Assembly: GCF_000384255.1 (NCBI RefSeq) | Contig: NZ_KB913035.1 | Location: 1,463,362 to 1,527,361, forward strand | Reading direction: 5' to 3' | Length of the DNA stretch: 64,000 nucleotides | DNA from: Methylotenera mobilis 13 | Lineage (GTDB): Bacteria; Pseudomonadota; Gammaproteobacteria; Burkholderiales; Methylophilaceae | Part shown: positions 24,570 to 34,231 of the stretch, piece after piece | Position numbering within the stretch: the first letter of the stretch is position 1 | Layout of the letters: each line of letters starts with the position of its first letter | Made by a program: the position numbers and the translations under genes | Notes under the pieces: model-generated | Seen by the model: only the letters and a program-made list of their open reading frames with translations | Database searches by the model: none | What the model was told of the DNA's origin: nothing

Positions 24570-27500
24570 ATGATAAAATTTACGTCTATGAATGTGAGTA
24601 AACCTGATAATTTAATTCCTGCTAACTTTGATCAAGCGCTACAAAGCTGCATACTGGTAGATCGGCATGCTTTGCGGCGTAAAGTGCAGGAGATCAAAGT
24701 ATTGCAAAAAGCGACGGATGAGAAGTCCTTAGCAAGAGCACAACGCATGGTGAATGAAGTAGTGCAAAAGTTGCACGCTTCACAGCAAAAGTATCAACAA
24801 CGGCTAAAACATCTACCCAAGCCGGAATATCCACCAGAACTGCCAGTCAGCGGTAAACGAGATGAAATCTCCAAAGCCATTAGCAAGCACCAAGTAGTGA
24901 TTGTGTGTGGTGAAACTGGCTCTGGTAAAACAACGCAGTTACCTAAAATTTGTTTAGAACTTGGCCGTGGTGTCTCAGGGTTGATTGGGCATACACAACC
25001 AAGGCGTATCGCAGCAAGGTCTGTTGCCAGCCGTATTGCACAAGAGCTGAAAACGCCGCTGGGTGAGGCTGTTGGTTATAAGGTGCGGTTCAACGATAAA
25101 TTGTCAGAGTCCAGCTATGTTAAGTTGATGACGGATGGTATTTTGCTCGCAGAAACGCAGGGTGATAAGTTTCTTAATGCTTATGACACGATTATCATTG
25201 ATGAGGCGCATGAACGTAGTCTGAATATCGATTTTCTACTTGGATATCTCAAGCAACTTTTACCCAAGCGCCCAGATTTGAAAATCATCGTCACTTCAGC
25301 CACCATTGATGCTGATCGATTCTCACAACATTTTAACGGCGCACCTGTGATAGAGGTCTCAGGTCGTACTTTCCCTGTAGAGATTCGCTATCGTCCGCTA
25401 GGTGCAGCAGGTTTCCGTGCTAAGGAAATTGCCGAGGCAGAAAACGCTCAGTTTGATTTAGATGATGACACCATCTTTGGCATTGCACGTAAAGCCAAAA
25501 CAGAAGCGCGTTGGCTAGAAGAAGATGACGAAGAAGAGGCGATTGAAGAAGCCATTTTAGATGCTGCCGATGATTTGCTACGTCAAGGTGATGGCGATAT
25601 TTTAGTATTTTTACCAGGTGAGCGAGAGATTCGTGATGTTGCTGACCATTTGCGCAAATACCAAGGGCGTTCTGCCAAACTAAAGCATATAGAGGTATTG
25701 CCTTTATTTGCACGCCTAAGTATTGAAGATCAGCAAAAGATTTTCAAAAGCCATAGTAGTCGGCGCATTGTGCTGGCGACTAACGTAGCAGAAACGTCAT
25801 TGACAGTGCCTGGTATTAAGTATGTGATTGATGCTGGCTTAGCGCGGGTCAATCGATACAGTACTCGTGCAAAAGTTGAGCAGTTACAGATTGAAAAAAT
25901 TAGTCAGGCTGCCGCCAAGCAGCGAGCAGGGCGTTGCGGCCGAGTTTCAAACGGTATTTGCGTCAGACTTTACTCTGAGCAGGACTTTAATGGACGCCCA
26001 GCGTTTACCGAGCCCGAAATCTTACGCAGTTCACTAGCCGCTGTGATTTTACGCATGGCCGCATTACGTTTGGGCGATGTCACAGAGTTTCCTTTTATTG
26101 AAGCGCCATCATCCCGTTTAATTGCCGATGGTTATCTGTTGTTGCAAGAGCTTGGCGCGGTAGATGCACGTCGCCAGATTACTGAAACTGGCTTGCAACT
26201 GGCTAAGCTACCGCTAGACCCAAGGGTGGGGCGGATGATACTTGCCGCTAAGCGCGAGCATTGTTTAAAAGAAATCTTGATTATTGCCAGTGTGCTCAGC
26301 ATACAAGACCCACGTGAACGCCCGATGGATAAACGTGAAGCGGCGGATAATGCACACGCCAAGTTTGCAGGTGAAGGCTCAGACTTTATGAGCTACCTTA
26401 AGTTATGGGATTTCTTTGACAGCGCATTAAAAACCAAAAAATCTAACAAAGACTTGCTTAATCAATGTCACAGTAATTTTTTATCTTTCTTACGTTTGAA
26501 AGAATGGCGTGAGTTACATGGGCAGTTGTTAGATATTATTTTAGAGATGGAATTTAAGCTCAATGAGAAAGAAGCTAACTTTGAGCAGATTCACAAAGCG
26601 CTGTTGGCTGGCCTATTAGGTAACATTGGCTTTAAAGATGGAGATAGTGACTCATATGCGGGTGCGCGTAGTATCCGTTTCCACGTTGCGCCTGGTTCTA
26701 CCCTTAAAAAGACACGTCCAAAATGGGTGATGGCGGCAGAACTGGTGGATACCACCAAATTATATGCGCGATGTGTCGCCAAAATTGAACCAGACTGGAT
26801 TGAACCGCTAGCCAGAGGCCTAACAGAAAGCCATTATTCAGACCCGCGTTGGGATAGAAAAATGGGCATGGTCAACGCGTGGGAGCGTGTGAGCTTATAT
26901 GGGCTGACGATTATTCCAAAGCGCCGCGTACATTACGGCCCCATTAATCCTGCTGAATCCCGTGAGATATTTATACGCGAGGCGCTGGCAAATGGCGAGT
27001 TTGATACCAAAGCTGCATTTTTCACAGCCAATGAGCGCTTAATAGCAGAAGTTGAAGAGCTAGAACATAAAGCGCGCCGACAAGACGTGTTAGTGGACGA
27101 GCATAAACTTTTTGCATTCTATGATGCCAAAATACCAGCGGATATTTTTAATGCTGCAAGTTTTGAAAAGTGGCGTGCAGATGCTGAAAAAATATCTCCA
27201 CGGCTGCTATACCTGACGCGCGATGATTTAATGCGGCATGGTGCAGATGCGATTACGGCTGTGCAGTTTCCTGAAAAAATCATGTTAGATGGCGTTGAAA
27301 CTACGTTGAAATATCGCTTTGAGCCAGGTCATGTATTAGATGGTGTGACTGCTACCGTGCCACTTGCTTTGCTGAACCAATTGAACCCTGTTCAAACCGA
27401 GTGGCTAGTACCTGGTATGTTGCGTGAGAAAATTACTTATCTGATTAAGGCATTACCTAAAACATTTCGTCGTGTATGTGTACCTGTGCCAGAGTTTGTC

Positions 27501-28628
27501 ACGGGTTTTTTAGATGATGTGAATGATCGGTTTTCACAGCCTATGCTGGATACTTTAGCAGCGTATATACATCGCAAAACAACGCTAAAAATTAGTAAAG
27601 AAGATTGGACGCTTAGTGACATACCGCCACACCATTTAATGAATTTTAGCGTGTTGGATGATGATGGAAGAGAACTTGCAATGGGGCGCGATTGGAACGC
27701 GCTTAAAAAGCAGCTTGGGTCTGCGGCACAGCTCACTTTTAGAAACACTTCACCTGACATCGAAAAAACAGGGCTAAAACAATGGGATTTTGGCGACCTG
27801 CCACAGACGCTTAGTTTTGAGCGAGACGGCTTAAAAGTCACTGGATATCCAGCGCTTGAAGATGCTAATGACAGTATTGCCGTTAAGCTATTTGATACTG
27901 AACGTGAGGCTGAGTTGAGCCATCGTAAGGGCGTATGCCGCTTGATGCGTTTTGAGCTAAAAGAGCAAATGAAACAGTTGGAGAAAAGCCTACCAAACTT
28001 TAATCAATATGCGCTTACCCTACGTAATGTGATGTCAGCTGAAGACCTGCGAGAAGATATGATTTTGGCAATTGCAGACCGTGCATTTATTGGCGAAGAT
28101 GATTTGCCACGCACTAATGCGGATTTTATGGTGTTGAAACAACGTGCCAGAACACGCTTGCCAGCAGTGACACAAGCTGTTGCGCGACAAGCGCAGGCCA
28201 TTGCTACAGAGTATCAGTTGCTTGTACAAAAGCAGGGCCAAATGGCTGCAACCGTTAATCGCCTAAAGCGAGATTTAGAACAGCAAATTGGATTGTTAGT
28301 ATACAAAGGATGTTTTAGCCAAACGCCTTGGGAGCAGTTACAGCATGTTCCACGTTATTTAAAAGCGCTAAGACTTCGGATAGAGAAGCATCCAGCCAAC
28401 CCTGACCGTGACGGTAAAAACGCTGCTAGTGTTGGCTTGTTCTGGCAAAAGTGGCAAGACAAAGTAAATGCGCTGAATGCGGCACATTTGGATATTCCAC
28501 AAAGCTTGCAGGATTTTAGATGGCTGATTGAAGAGTTGCGCGTATCTTTATTTGCACAGGAGCTTAAAACACCGTTTCCTGTGTCATTAAAGCGTCTTGA
28601 GAAAACATGGGCAGACCTTCGCCTGTAA
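24570..28628 (+). CDS. hrpA: ATP-dependent RNA helicase HrpA
   Basis: A 1352-residue DEAH-box helicase, a length close to E. coli HrpA (1300). Motif I is GETGSGKTTQLPK, motif II DEAHERS, motif III TSATID, and motif VI QRAGRCGR, all in the N-terminal 450 residues. They are followed by the HA2 and OB-fold regions and the long C-terminal extension typical of HrpA (DUF3418). In E. coli it acts on ribosome-stalled mRNA and fimbrial mRNA processing. The start at 24570 is used; an in-frame ATG six codons later is possible. Its end lies next to, and may overlap, the start of the TonB-like gene. Confidence 0.95.
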   Translation: MIKFTSMNVSKPDNLIPANFDQALQSCILVDRHALRRKVQEIKVLQKATDEKSLARAQRMVNEVVQKLHASQQKYQQRLKHLPKPEYPPELPVSGKRDEISKAISKHQVVIVCGETGSGKTTQLPKICLELGRGVSGLIGHTQPRRIAARSVASRIAQELKTPLGEAVGYKVRFNDKLSESSYVKLMTDGILLAETQGDKFLNAYDTIIIDEAHERSLNIDFLLGYLKQLLPKRPDLKIIVTSATIDADRFSQHFNGAPVIEVSGRTFPVEIRYRPLGAAGFRAKEIAEAENAQFDLDDDTIFGIARKAKTEARWLEEDDEEEAIEEAILDAADDLLRQGDGDILVFLPGEREIRDVADHLRKYQGRSAKLKHIEVLPLFARLSIEDQQKIFKSHSSRRIVLATNVAETSLTVPGIKYVIDAGLARVNRYSTRAKVEQLQIEKISQAAAKQRAGRCGRVSNGICVRLYSEQDFNGRPAFTEPEILRSSLAAVILRMAALRLGDVTEFPFIEAPSSRLIADGYLLLQELGAVDARRQITETGLQLAKLPLDPRVGRMILAAKREHCLKEILIIASVLSIQDPRERPMDKREAADNAHAKFAGEGSDFMSYLKLWDFFDSALKTKKSNKDLLNQCHSNFLSFLRLKEWRELHGQLLDIILEMEFKLNEKEANFEQIHKALLAGLLGNIGFKDGDSDSYAGARSIRFHVAPGSTLKKTRPKWVMAAELVDTTKLYARCVAKIEPDWIEPLARGLTESHYSDPRWDRKMGMVNAWERVSLYGLTIIPKRRVHYGPINPAESREIFIREALANGEFDTKAAFFTANERLIAEVEELEHKARRQDVLVDEHKLFAFYDAKIPADIFNAASFEKWRADAEKISPRLLYLTRDDLMRHGADAITAVQFPEKIMLDGVETTLKYRFEPGHVLDGVTATVPLALLNQLNPVQTEWLVPGMLREKITYLIKALPKTFRRVCVPVPEFVTGFLDDVNDRFSQPMLDTLAAYIHRKTTLKISKEDWTLSDIPPHHLMNFSVLDDDGRELAMGRDWNALKKQLGSAAQLTFRNTSPDIEKTGLKQWDFGDLPQTLSFERDGLKVTGYPALEDANDSIAVKLFDTEREAELSHRKGVCRLMRFELKEQMKQLEKSLPNFNQYALTLRNVMSAEDLREDMILAIADRAFIGEDDLPRTNADFMVLKQRARTRLPAVTQAVARQAQAIATEYQLLVQKQGQMAATVNRLKRDLEQQIGLLVYKGCFSQTPWEQLQHVPRYLKALRLRIEKHPANPDRDGKNAASVGLFWQKWQDKVNALNAAHLDIPQSLQDFRWLIEELRVSLFAQELKTPFPVSLKRLEKTWADLRL

Positions 28629-28633
28629 ACGTT

Positions 28634-29578
28634 ATGCAGTCTAATCAAGCTAATATTAACCAGAGTAATGAGCAAAACTTTGATGAGTTTTTAGCGCAGG
28701 CATATCGTCTGCGTAGCGTTAATGATCAATCTATTAGCGTTAATATTAGCCGCAATACCATCATTGCGATTGTCCTTTCGCTATTGATTCATGCGATTTT
28801 TTTCTTTTTTGCACCCAATGTTAAATTTGATGAGCCGCCAGCAAGCCCACCGACCACCATTGAAGTAAGCTTGGCGCAACCAAAAGCTAAGCCAGTGGTT
28901 GAGGCATTGCAAGAGCCAACGCCAGAACTGGTGCCTGAACCAGTGCCTAAGCCAGAGAAGGCGCAGCCAGTTGTTAAACCTGTCAAGCAGCCTAAAGTGA
29001 TAGCAAAGGCAGCTAAACCGTTAAGTAAACCAGAGTTTACGGTGCCAGAGCCTACCCCTGAACCTAAGCCGCCAACCAAAGAGCCTGTATTAGACCCAGC
29101 GAAATTTCCTGATATGGCATCCTATATGAAAGCAGTGCAAGCCAGTAGAAAGGGCACTGAATATGATGCAGCGAGACAAAATGCTGAGGCTGTCGCCAGT
29201 CAGCGTGGACCAAGTGAAGAGCAGCTCAGAGATGAACGTATTAAAAATAACTTTAAAAGTGGTACTAACGGAATTTTTGAGATTACGAGCAAAAGTTCTC
29301 GCCACGCCACTTTTGTATTTAAGGGGTGGACGAATGACTACAGTAACGCGAGGCTTCAATACTTTGAGGTTGAAGCTAGCACTGGTCAAGATATTCGGTT
29401 GTCAATAATAAAACGCATGATTACGCTTATTCGTGAACATTACCAGGGTGACTTTACTTGGGAATCACATCGACTTGGTCGCTCAGTAACGCAATCTGCA
29501 AGACTAGAAGATAACGCTGGCCTCGAAGACTTCTTAATGATGGAATTTTTTGGTAGTAATTACCGAAATACCCAGTAA
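28634..29578 (+). CDS. TonB-like proline-rich single-pass membrane protein
   Basis: About 314 residues: a short cytoplasmic N-terminus, one membrane span (about 41-60), then SPPTTIEVSLAQPK and a Pro/Lys/Glu-rich rod (about 75-165, PEPTPEPKPP), and a C-terminal globular domain (about 215-314). The architecture is that of TonB/TolA energy transducers, but the C-terminal domain lacks a recognisable TonB motif and no exbB/exbD lies beside it. A start at 28607 inside hrpA is possible; the ATG at 28634 comes 6 bases after the hrpA stop. It probably forms an operon with hrpA. Function unknown. Confidence 0.75.
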   Translation: MQSNQANINQSNEQNFDEFLAQAYRLRSVNDQSISVNISRNTIIAIVLSLLIHAIFFFFAPNVKFDEPPASPPTTIEVSLAQPKAKPVVEALQEPTPELVPEPVPKPEKAQPVVKPVKQPKVIAKAAKPLSKPEFTVPEPTPEPKPPTKEPVLDPAKFPDMASYMKAVQASRKGTEYDAARQNAEAVASQRGPSEEQLRDERIKNNFKSGTNGIFEITSKSSRHATFVFKGWTNDYSNARLQYFEVEASTGQDIRLSIIKRMITLIREHYQGDFTWESHRLGRSVTQSARLEDNAGLEDFLMMEFFGSNYRNTQ

Positions 29579-29636
29579 CTCTTAGCCTATTTGTTGATCG
29601 ATTCTTGCCTAATTGGTATTGCTTATTTAACAACTT

Positions 29637-30230
29637 TTACTTTAGCTTTTCTTCGTTAAGTGCGCGACGGTATTGTTCTAATCTTTCCTGATAATTCTCG
29701 GCATCACCATATTCTATAAAACGTGAATAGCGTGAGTGGGCGCCTAATACTTTTCTTGCGTGTTTGATCGGGCAGAAGTATTGCTCTGTACGCGCGACAA
29801 TCTCGCTGATGTAAGCAATCATGCCAGTGCCGTATGCGCAGTAGGTGCAGTGAAATTTTTCTATAAAATTGAGGTATTGCAGTTGTTGACGGTCATAGAT
29901 GATGTAATCTGCTCTGCGCACTTTTTTAATACCGTATATAGGAAAGCAAGTCAGTTGGTAAAACGTGATGAAAATATCAGTAATCACCAACGGGATAATC
30001 ATGGCGTATATGATAGGTCCCGTAATCAGATTTTGTGGTCGATTAGTGACCAGCCATGTAAAGAAGTTTCTTTTAAGTCGCTTGTGTGTCTCTTTCATGG
30101 ACTTTTCAAACTCAACACGCTTGCCTTTAATCTGAAAAAATATCGTGGACTGTTGCTCATTAAGGACCGTGCGTAAATCATCTTCTAGTTCGGTAATCTG
30201 GTTCAGTAGCTGTTGAATACGATCATTCAT
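29637..30230 (-). CDS. Hypothetical membrane protein with CxxC motif
   Basis: A 197-residue protein: an N-terminal coiled coil (about 1-50), a membrane region of about 30-40 hydrophobic residues (about 70-105, NLITGPIIYAMIIPLVITDI), then a conserved-looking segment FHCTYCAYGTGMIAYISEI with a CxxC pair and further Cys/His residues (YFCPIKHA). The Cys/His pattern could bind metal or a cofactor. I cannot name a family or function. It stands alone, convergent with the TonB-like gene. Confidence 0.65.
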   Translation of the reverse strand: MNDRIQQLLNQITELEDDLRTVLNEQQSTIFFQIKGKRVEFEKSMKETHKRLKRNFFTWLVTNRPQNLITGPIIYAMIIPLVITDIFITFYQLTCFPIYGIKKVRRADYIIYDRQQLQYLNFIEKFHCTYCAYGTGMIAYISEIVARTEQYFCPIKHARKVLGAHSRYSRFIEYGDAENYQERLEQYRRALNEEKLK

Positions 30231-30438
30231 GCAAACTCCTTGATTGATGTGATAATTGCATGGTCTAAGTCAATGAGATGTACTGTAAGCCTAAGCTGTA
30301 CGCTATTAGTATAGCGTTATATTAAGTAATTGTTTTGTGGCTTAAATTAATTTTAGTCGTTAATTGGCAAAAGGTATACACATCTGTATACTTTAAAACA
30401 AATGTTATGCACTGATGACAAATATAAGGATGCTAGTG

Positions 30439-32244
30439 ATGTATAAGTACTTGAACTTTCAACAGTTAAAATCTATTAGCGGGTATGTGATGCTTGTTGG
30501 CGCTATCGCTTCAACCGCTGCCTGTTCAGGGTTAAGCAAGCACTCATCTTCTACTGGTCATCACGATTGGCCGGTTTACGGAGGGGATTATACAAATCAG
30601 CGTTTATCGCCACTCACACAAATCAATACGAGTAATGTTAAGAATTTATCACTGGTATGGGAGTTTAAAACAGGTGTTTCTGCTAGCTTTCAGGCCACGC
30701 CAATTGTCAAAAGTGGTGTGATGTACGTCTCCTTGCCTTTTAACCATGTCGCAGCACTAGATGCAAAAACAGGCAAAGAGATCTGGCGTTATCAACATGC
30801 ACGTAAAGCTGATTGGAAAATGTGTTGCGGCCCAGCTAATCGTGGTGTGGCAGTCAGTGACGGTAAAGTATTTATTGGTACTGTAGATGCTAGGTTAATT
30901 GCTTTAGATGCTAAATCTGGCGCAAAACTATGGGATATTAATGTCGCTGAAGATACCGCTTTAACTGAAAATACAGGTTTGTTAAGTAAGGCGGATGCTA
31001 AAAGTAAAAAAGAAATCTATGGTGGTACCGGTATTGGTATCGCGATGGCTCCAGTTGTTTATCGGGGCAAAGTGATTGTTGGTGTGACTGGGGTTGGTTA
31101 TGGCTTGCATATTGATCAGCCAAGGATAGATGCACCCCTTGGAGCAGTGGTCGGCGTCAGTGGCCAATATGGTCGCCCTGGTTTCTTAGCTGCATATGAT
31201 ATTAAAAACGGTGAAAAAGTATGGCAGTTTGACACAATTCCATCCCAAGGATGGGAAGGGGTGTTTACTGAAACAACCTCAGATGGTTTAGTGTTAAACC
31301 GTGATATTGCAACAGAAAAAGAGAACCTCAAAACACATCAGGATGCTTGGAAGTATGGTGGCGGCTCTGCATGGACTACCCCAGCGATTGATACCAAGAC
31401 CAACACATTGTTTTTTGGTACAGGAAATCCCTCTCCGCAAATGAATGATGTATCACGTCCTGGTGATAATTTATACACAGTGTCTCTAGTTGCTTTAAAC
31501 ACGGAAACAGGCAAGATTAAATGGCATTACCAGCAAGTGCCACATGATGTTTGGGGCTACGATGTAGCTAGTCCACCAGTATTGTTTGATTATGTCAAAG
31601 ACGGTAAAACAATACCTGCAGTAGGGCAGGCTGGTAAAACAGGCTGGTACTACGTCAATGATAGAAAAACAGGCGTACTCTTAACAAAGTCAGATGCTTT
31701 TGTTCCACAGCATAATTTATTTGCTAAAGCCACAAAAGAGGGGACAGTCTTGTACCCAGGTATTTTAGGAGGTTCTAATTGGAGTCCAAGTGCATTAGAC
31801 GAACGCAGTCAAACCAGCTTTGTTGCTGGCATTCATGCGCCAATTAAATATACTTTGGTCGATGAACCAGCGAAAGCAAACTTACCTGCTATTCAATATG
31901 TGTCCTCAGAACCTACTAAAGATGCACGCTGGGGTATATTGTCAGCAATTAACCTAACGACAGGAAAAATGCGTTGGCAAGTGAAAACAGAGCAGCCTCT
32001 GATGGGAGGCGTATTAGCTACGCGTGGCGACTTGGTGTTTATGGGTGAGGGTAGTGGTCGCTTTAATGCCTATAACAGCAAAACTGGCCAATTAATCTGG
32101 CAGACAAAGGTGACTGCTGGTGTCAATGCACCGCCTATCAGTTATGAAATTGACGGCGTACAATATGTAGCAGTAGTTGCTGGCGGCAATGCAATTTTTG
32201 GCTTCCCGTCTGGCGACCAAGTGCTTGTTTACGCGCTTCCTTAA
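30439..32244 (+). CDS. PQQ-dependent alcohol/sugar dehydrogenase, predicted lipoprotein
   Basis: A quinoprotein dehydrogenase of about 601 residues with the eight-bladed propeller repeats (for example VAALDAKTGKEIWRY, LIALDAKSGAKLWD). The adjacent-cysteine pair that stacks on PQQ is in KMCCGPANRG, an active-site Asp candidate is in RPGDNLYT, and the family motif PHDVWGYD is present. There is no C-terminal haem domain, so it resembles a type I enzyme. The N-terminus has a hydrophobic segment ending in STAACSG, a weak lipobox. ATG 30439 is chosen over 30415 because AAGGA lies 8 bases before it. No pqq or cytochrome genes are adjacent, and the substrate is unknown. Calcium or lanthanide use was not determined. 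Confidence 0.88.
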   Translation: MYKYLNFQQLKSISGYVMLVGAIASTAACSGLSKHSSSTGHHDWPVYGGDYTNQRLSPLTQINTSNVKNLSLVWEFKTGVSASFQATPIVKSGVMYVSLPFNHVAALDAKTGKEIWRYQHARKADWKMCCGPANRGVAVSDGKVFIGTVDARLIALDAKSGAKLWDINVAEDTALTENTGLLSKADAKSKKEIYGGTGIGIAMAPVVYRGKVIVGVTGVGYGLHIDQPRIDAPLGAVVGVSGQYGRPGFLAAYDIKNGEKVWQFDTIPSQGWEGVFTETTSDGLVLNRDIATEKENLKTHQDAWKYGGGSAWTTPAIDTKTNTLFFGTGNPSPQMNDVSRPGDNLYTVSLVALNTETGKIKWHYQQVPHDVWGYDVASPPVLFDYVKDGKTIPAVGQAGKTGWYYVNDRKTGVLLTKSDAFVPQHNLFAKATKEGTVLYPGILGGSNWSPSALDERSQTSFVAGIHAPIKYTLVDEPAKANLPAIQYVSSEPTKDARWGILSAINLTTGKMRWQVKTEQPLMGGVLATRGDLVFMGEGSGRFNAYNSKTGQLIWQTKVTAGVNAPPISYEIDGVQYVAVVAGGNAIFGFPSGDQVLVYALP

Positions 32245-32270
32245 TTAATACAATCCTCATAGGACACTGA

Positions 32271-32912
32271 ATGGTCAGAAGATTTTTTCTCGGTATCATC
32301 GTCGTTTTATTTGCATCATGTGATTCTGGACATCAATATACGACGCTTTCTCCTAATGCAAACGTTGTGGTGTTAGGTGATAGCCTCACTTACGGTACTG
32401 GTGCCGCAGATGGTGAAGATTACGTGAGCCTTTTAAGCGCAGATACTGGCTGGAAAATCAAAAATGCTGGTGTGCCCGGTAATACATCTGCTGATGGGTT
32501 AAGTCGGTTGGATGGTTTGTTAGCATTGCATGACGATGGTATTCAGAAAATTGATTTATTGATTGTAGAGTTAGGCGGTAATGACTTTCTGAAACATGTA
32601 CCTGAAACAGAGACCATGCGTAATCTAAATGAGATACTAGTGCAAACTAAAGCGCGGAATATTCAGACTGTATTGATCGCAATACCAAGGTTTAGTCCGA
32701 TAGGTGCAGCGTTCGGTAATCTGGAAGATCATCCCTTGTATGAGAGGCTGGCAGATGAAACAAACACACCTCTGGTTGATAGTGTATTTTCTGACGTCTT
32801 AGCAAAAAATAGCTTGAAGGCCGATCCGATACATCCAAACGCAGATGGCTATCGGATTGTGGCTGCTGACTTAAAAAGTGCTTTGTCGGACTTCGGCTTT
32901 CTGAAAAACTAG
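32271..32912 (+). CDS. GDSL/SGNH-family esterase (TesA-like lipoprotein)
   Basis: A 213-residue SGNH hydrolase. The catalytic blocks are complete: GDSLTYG (Ser), NAGVPGNTS (oxyanion Gly), LGGNDFL (Asn) and DPIHPNADGY (Asp/His). This resembles TesA-type acyl-CoA thioesterase/lysophospholipase. The N-terminus MVRRFFLGIIVVLFASC ends in a lipobox-like FASC, so it may be a lipoprotein rather than the soluble periplasmic TesA. It starts 26 bases after the PQQ dehydrogenase and is probably in its operon. Confidence 0.88.
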   Translation: MVRRFFLGIIVVLFASCDSGHQYTTLSPNANVVVLGDSLTYGTGAADGEDYVSLLSADTGWKIKNAGVPGNTSADGLSRLDGLLALHDDGIQKIDLLIVELGGNDFLKHVPETETMRNLNEILVQTKARNIQTVLIAIPRFSPIGAAFGNLEDHPLYERLADETNTPLVDSVFSDVLAKNSLKADPIHPNADGYRIVAADLKSALSDFGFLKN

Positions 32913-32925
32913 TGGTTTATATACA

Positions 32926-33177
32926 CTAATCTTTATGCGTGATTTTTAAGTATAACACTACACATGCGAGCATGAAGGTGACGCTGTTGGCGACAATAAT
33001 AGGCCAGCTCATAATCATGATGCCATAAATTAGCCAGCCAAACACACCTAGACTAAATAGGCTATACATAGGCAGAGAAACGCCAGATAAATCTCTTGTT
33101 TTCCAAGAATGTAGTGCCTGCGGCACAAATGCAAATGTTGTTAAAAACGCTGAAAAATAACCAACTAAATCCGTCAT
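32926..33177 (-). CDS. SemiSWEET family sugar transporter (PQ-loop)
   Basis: An 83-residue, three-span protein with the PQ-loop motif FVPQALHSWKTRDLSGVS near the first span. This is the signature of bacterial SemiSWEET half-transporters, which dimerise to pass sugars down a gradient. It lies 8 bases after the YedI-like gene on the same strand, so the two are likely co-transcribed. The substrate is not known. Confidence 0.88.
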   Translation of the reverse strand: MTDLVGYFSAFLTTFAFVPQALHSWKTRDLSGVSLPMYSLFSLGVFGWLIYGIMIMSWPIIVANSVTFMLACVVLYLKITHKD

Positions 33178-33185
33178 ATCTAACT

Positions 33186-34118
33186 TTATTTCACTTTAAT
33201 TATCTTTAATAGTTTTTTAGCAGCTAGCATCACCATCAGTACAGCAATTCCTGCAATAACGCCAAATACGCCATCCAACAGTGTTGGCAAGACGGTTTGT
33301 AAGAACCCGTTATTTATTCCATTGCTTATATGCTGAATTGTATGGTGCACCATTGGGATGCCATGTACTAAAATTGCACCACCTACTAAGAACATCGCAG
33401 CGGTACCGACTACTGATAAAGTTTTCATCATATGCGGTGCAAACCATAGGATGCCAAAGCCTAGCTTGCGCTTTAGCGCGGCAACCAAGTTTTTACCTTT
33501 GCAACTGGCTAGATATAAGCCACCATCGTCTAGTTTAACGATACCAGCAACTAATCCATAAACGCCAACTGTCATCACTGCAGCAATACCTGTTAATACT
33601 AATATTTGCTGTGTAAAAGCGGCGGTTGCTACAGTTCCTAACGTGATGACAATAATTTCTGCAGAAAGCACAAAATCTGTGCGGATGGCTCCTTTGACTT
33701 TTTCTTTTTCTAATACTTCTAGTGTTTTACTCTCATCCTGGCCAATCAACTTTTTAGGGTCATGATGGATATGTTCTTCAGCATGAAAAAACTTATGAAA
33801 CAATTTTTCAACACCTTCAAAACATAGAAATAATCCTCCCAGCATAAGTAGTGGCGTCACTAACCAATTAGCTAAACCGCTAATCACTAAAGCTAAAGGT
33901 ACTAGGATGATTTTGTTAATGGCAGAGCCCTTGGCCACAGCCCAAACAACGGGGAGCTCTCTATCGGCATTGACACCTGATACCTGCTGTGCATTCAGCG
34001 CCAGATCATCCCCCAATACGCCTGCTGTTTTTTTAGCCGCCACTTTAGTCATGACAGATACATCATCTAAAATAGTTGCTATATCATCAATAAGTGTTAA
34101 AAGACTTGCACCGGCCAT
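33186..34118 (-). CDS. YedI/DUF808-family inner-membrane protein
   Basis: A 310-residue multi-span membrane protein. The N-terminus [19 protein letters not shown] and the sequence [20 protein letters not shown] are characteristic of the DUF808 (YedI) family. Family members have about seven or eight predicted spans; the molecular role is unknown. It is divergent from copA and followed by the SemiSWEET gene. Confidence 0.88.
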   Translation of the reverse strand: MAGASLLTLIDDIATILDDVSVMTKVAAKKTAGVLGDDLALNAQQVSGVNADRELPVVWAVAKGSAINKIILVPLALVISGLANWLVTPLLMLGGLFLCFEGVEKLFHKFFHAEEHIHHDPKKLIGQDESKTLEVLEKEKVKGAIRTDFVLSAEIIVITLGTVATAAFTQQILVLTGIAAVMTVGVYGLVAGIVKLDDGGLYLASCKGKNLVAALKRKLGFGILWFAPHMMKTLSVVGTAAMFLVGGAILVHGIPMVHHTIQHISNGINNGFLQTVLPTLLDGVFGVIAGIAVLMVMLAAKKLLKIIKVK

Positions 34119-34231
34119 GATTGCTCGTTTCTAAACAAAAGTTATCTAAATAAAACTAGATAGGTTTAATTACAATGACGAGGATTATAATGGATTACCA
34201 TCACAATCATCTTTATCGATATTAAAAAATC

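Noticed and set aside
28850-29100. Proline-rich tandem-like sequence considered as a DNA repeat
   Set aside because: It is in-frame coding for the Pro/Glu/Lys rod of the TonB-like protein, with varied codons and no exact repeat unit.
34119-34231. CueR or similar metal-regulator operator before copA
   Set aside because: No CCTTCC/GGAAGG-type dyad is present in the divergent gap.
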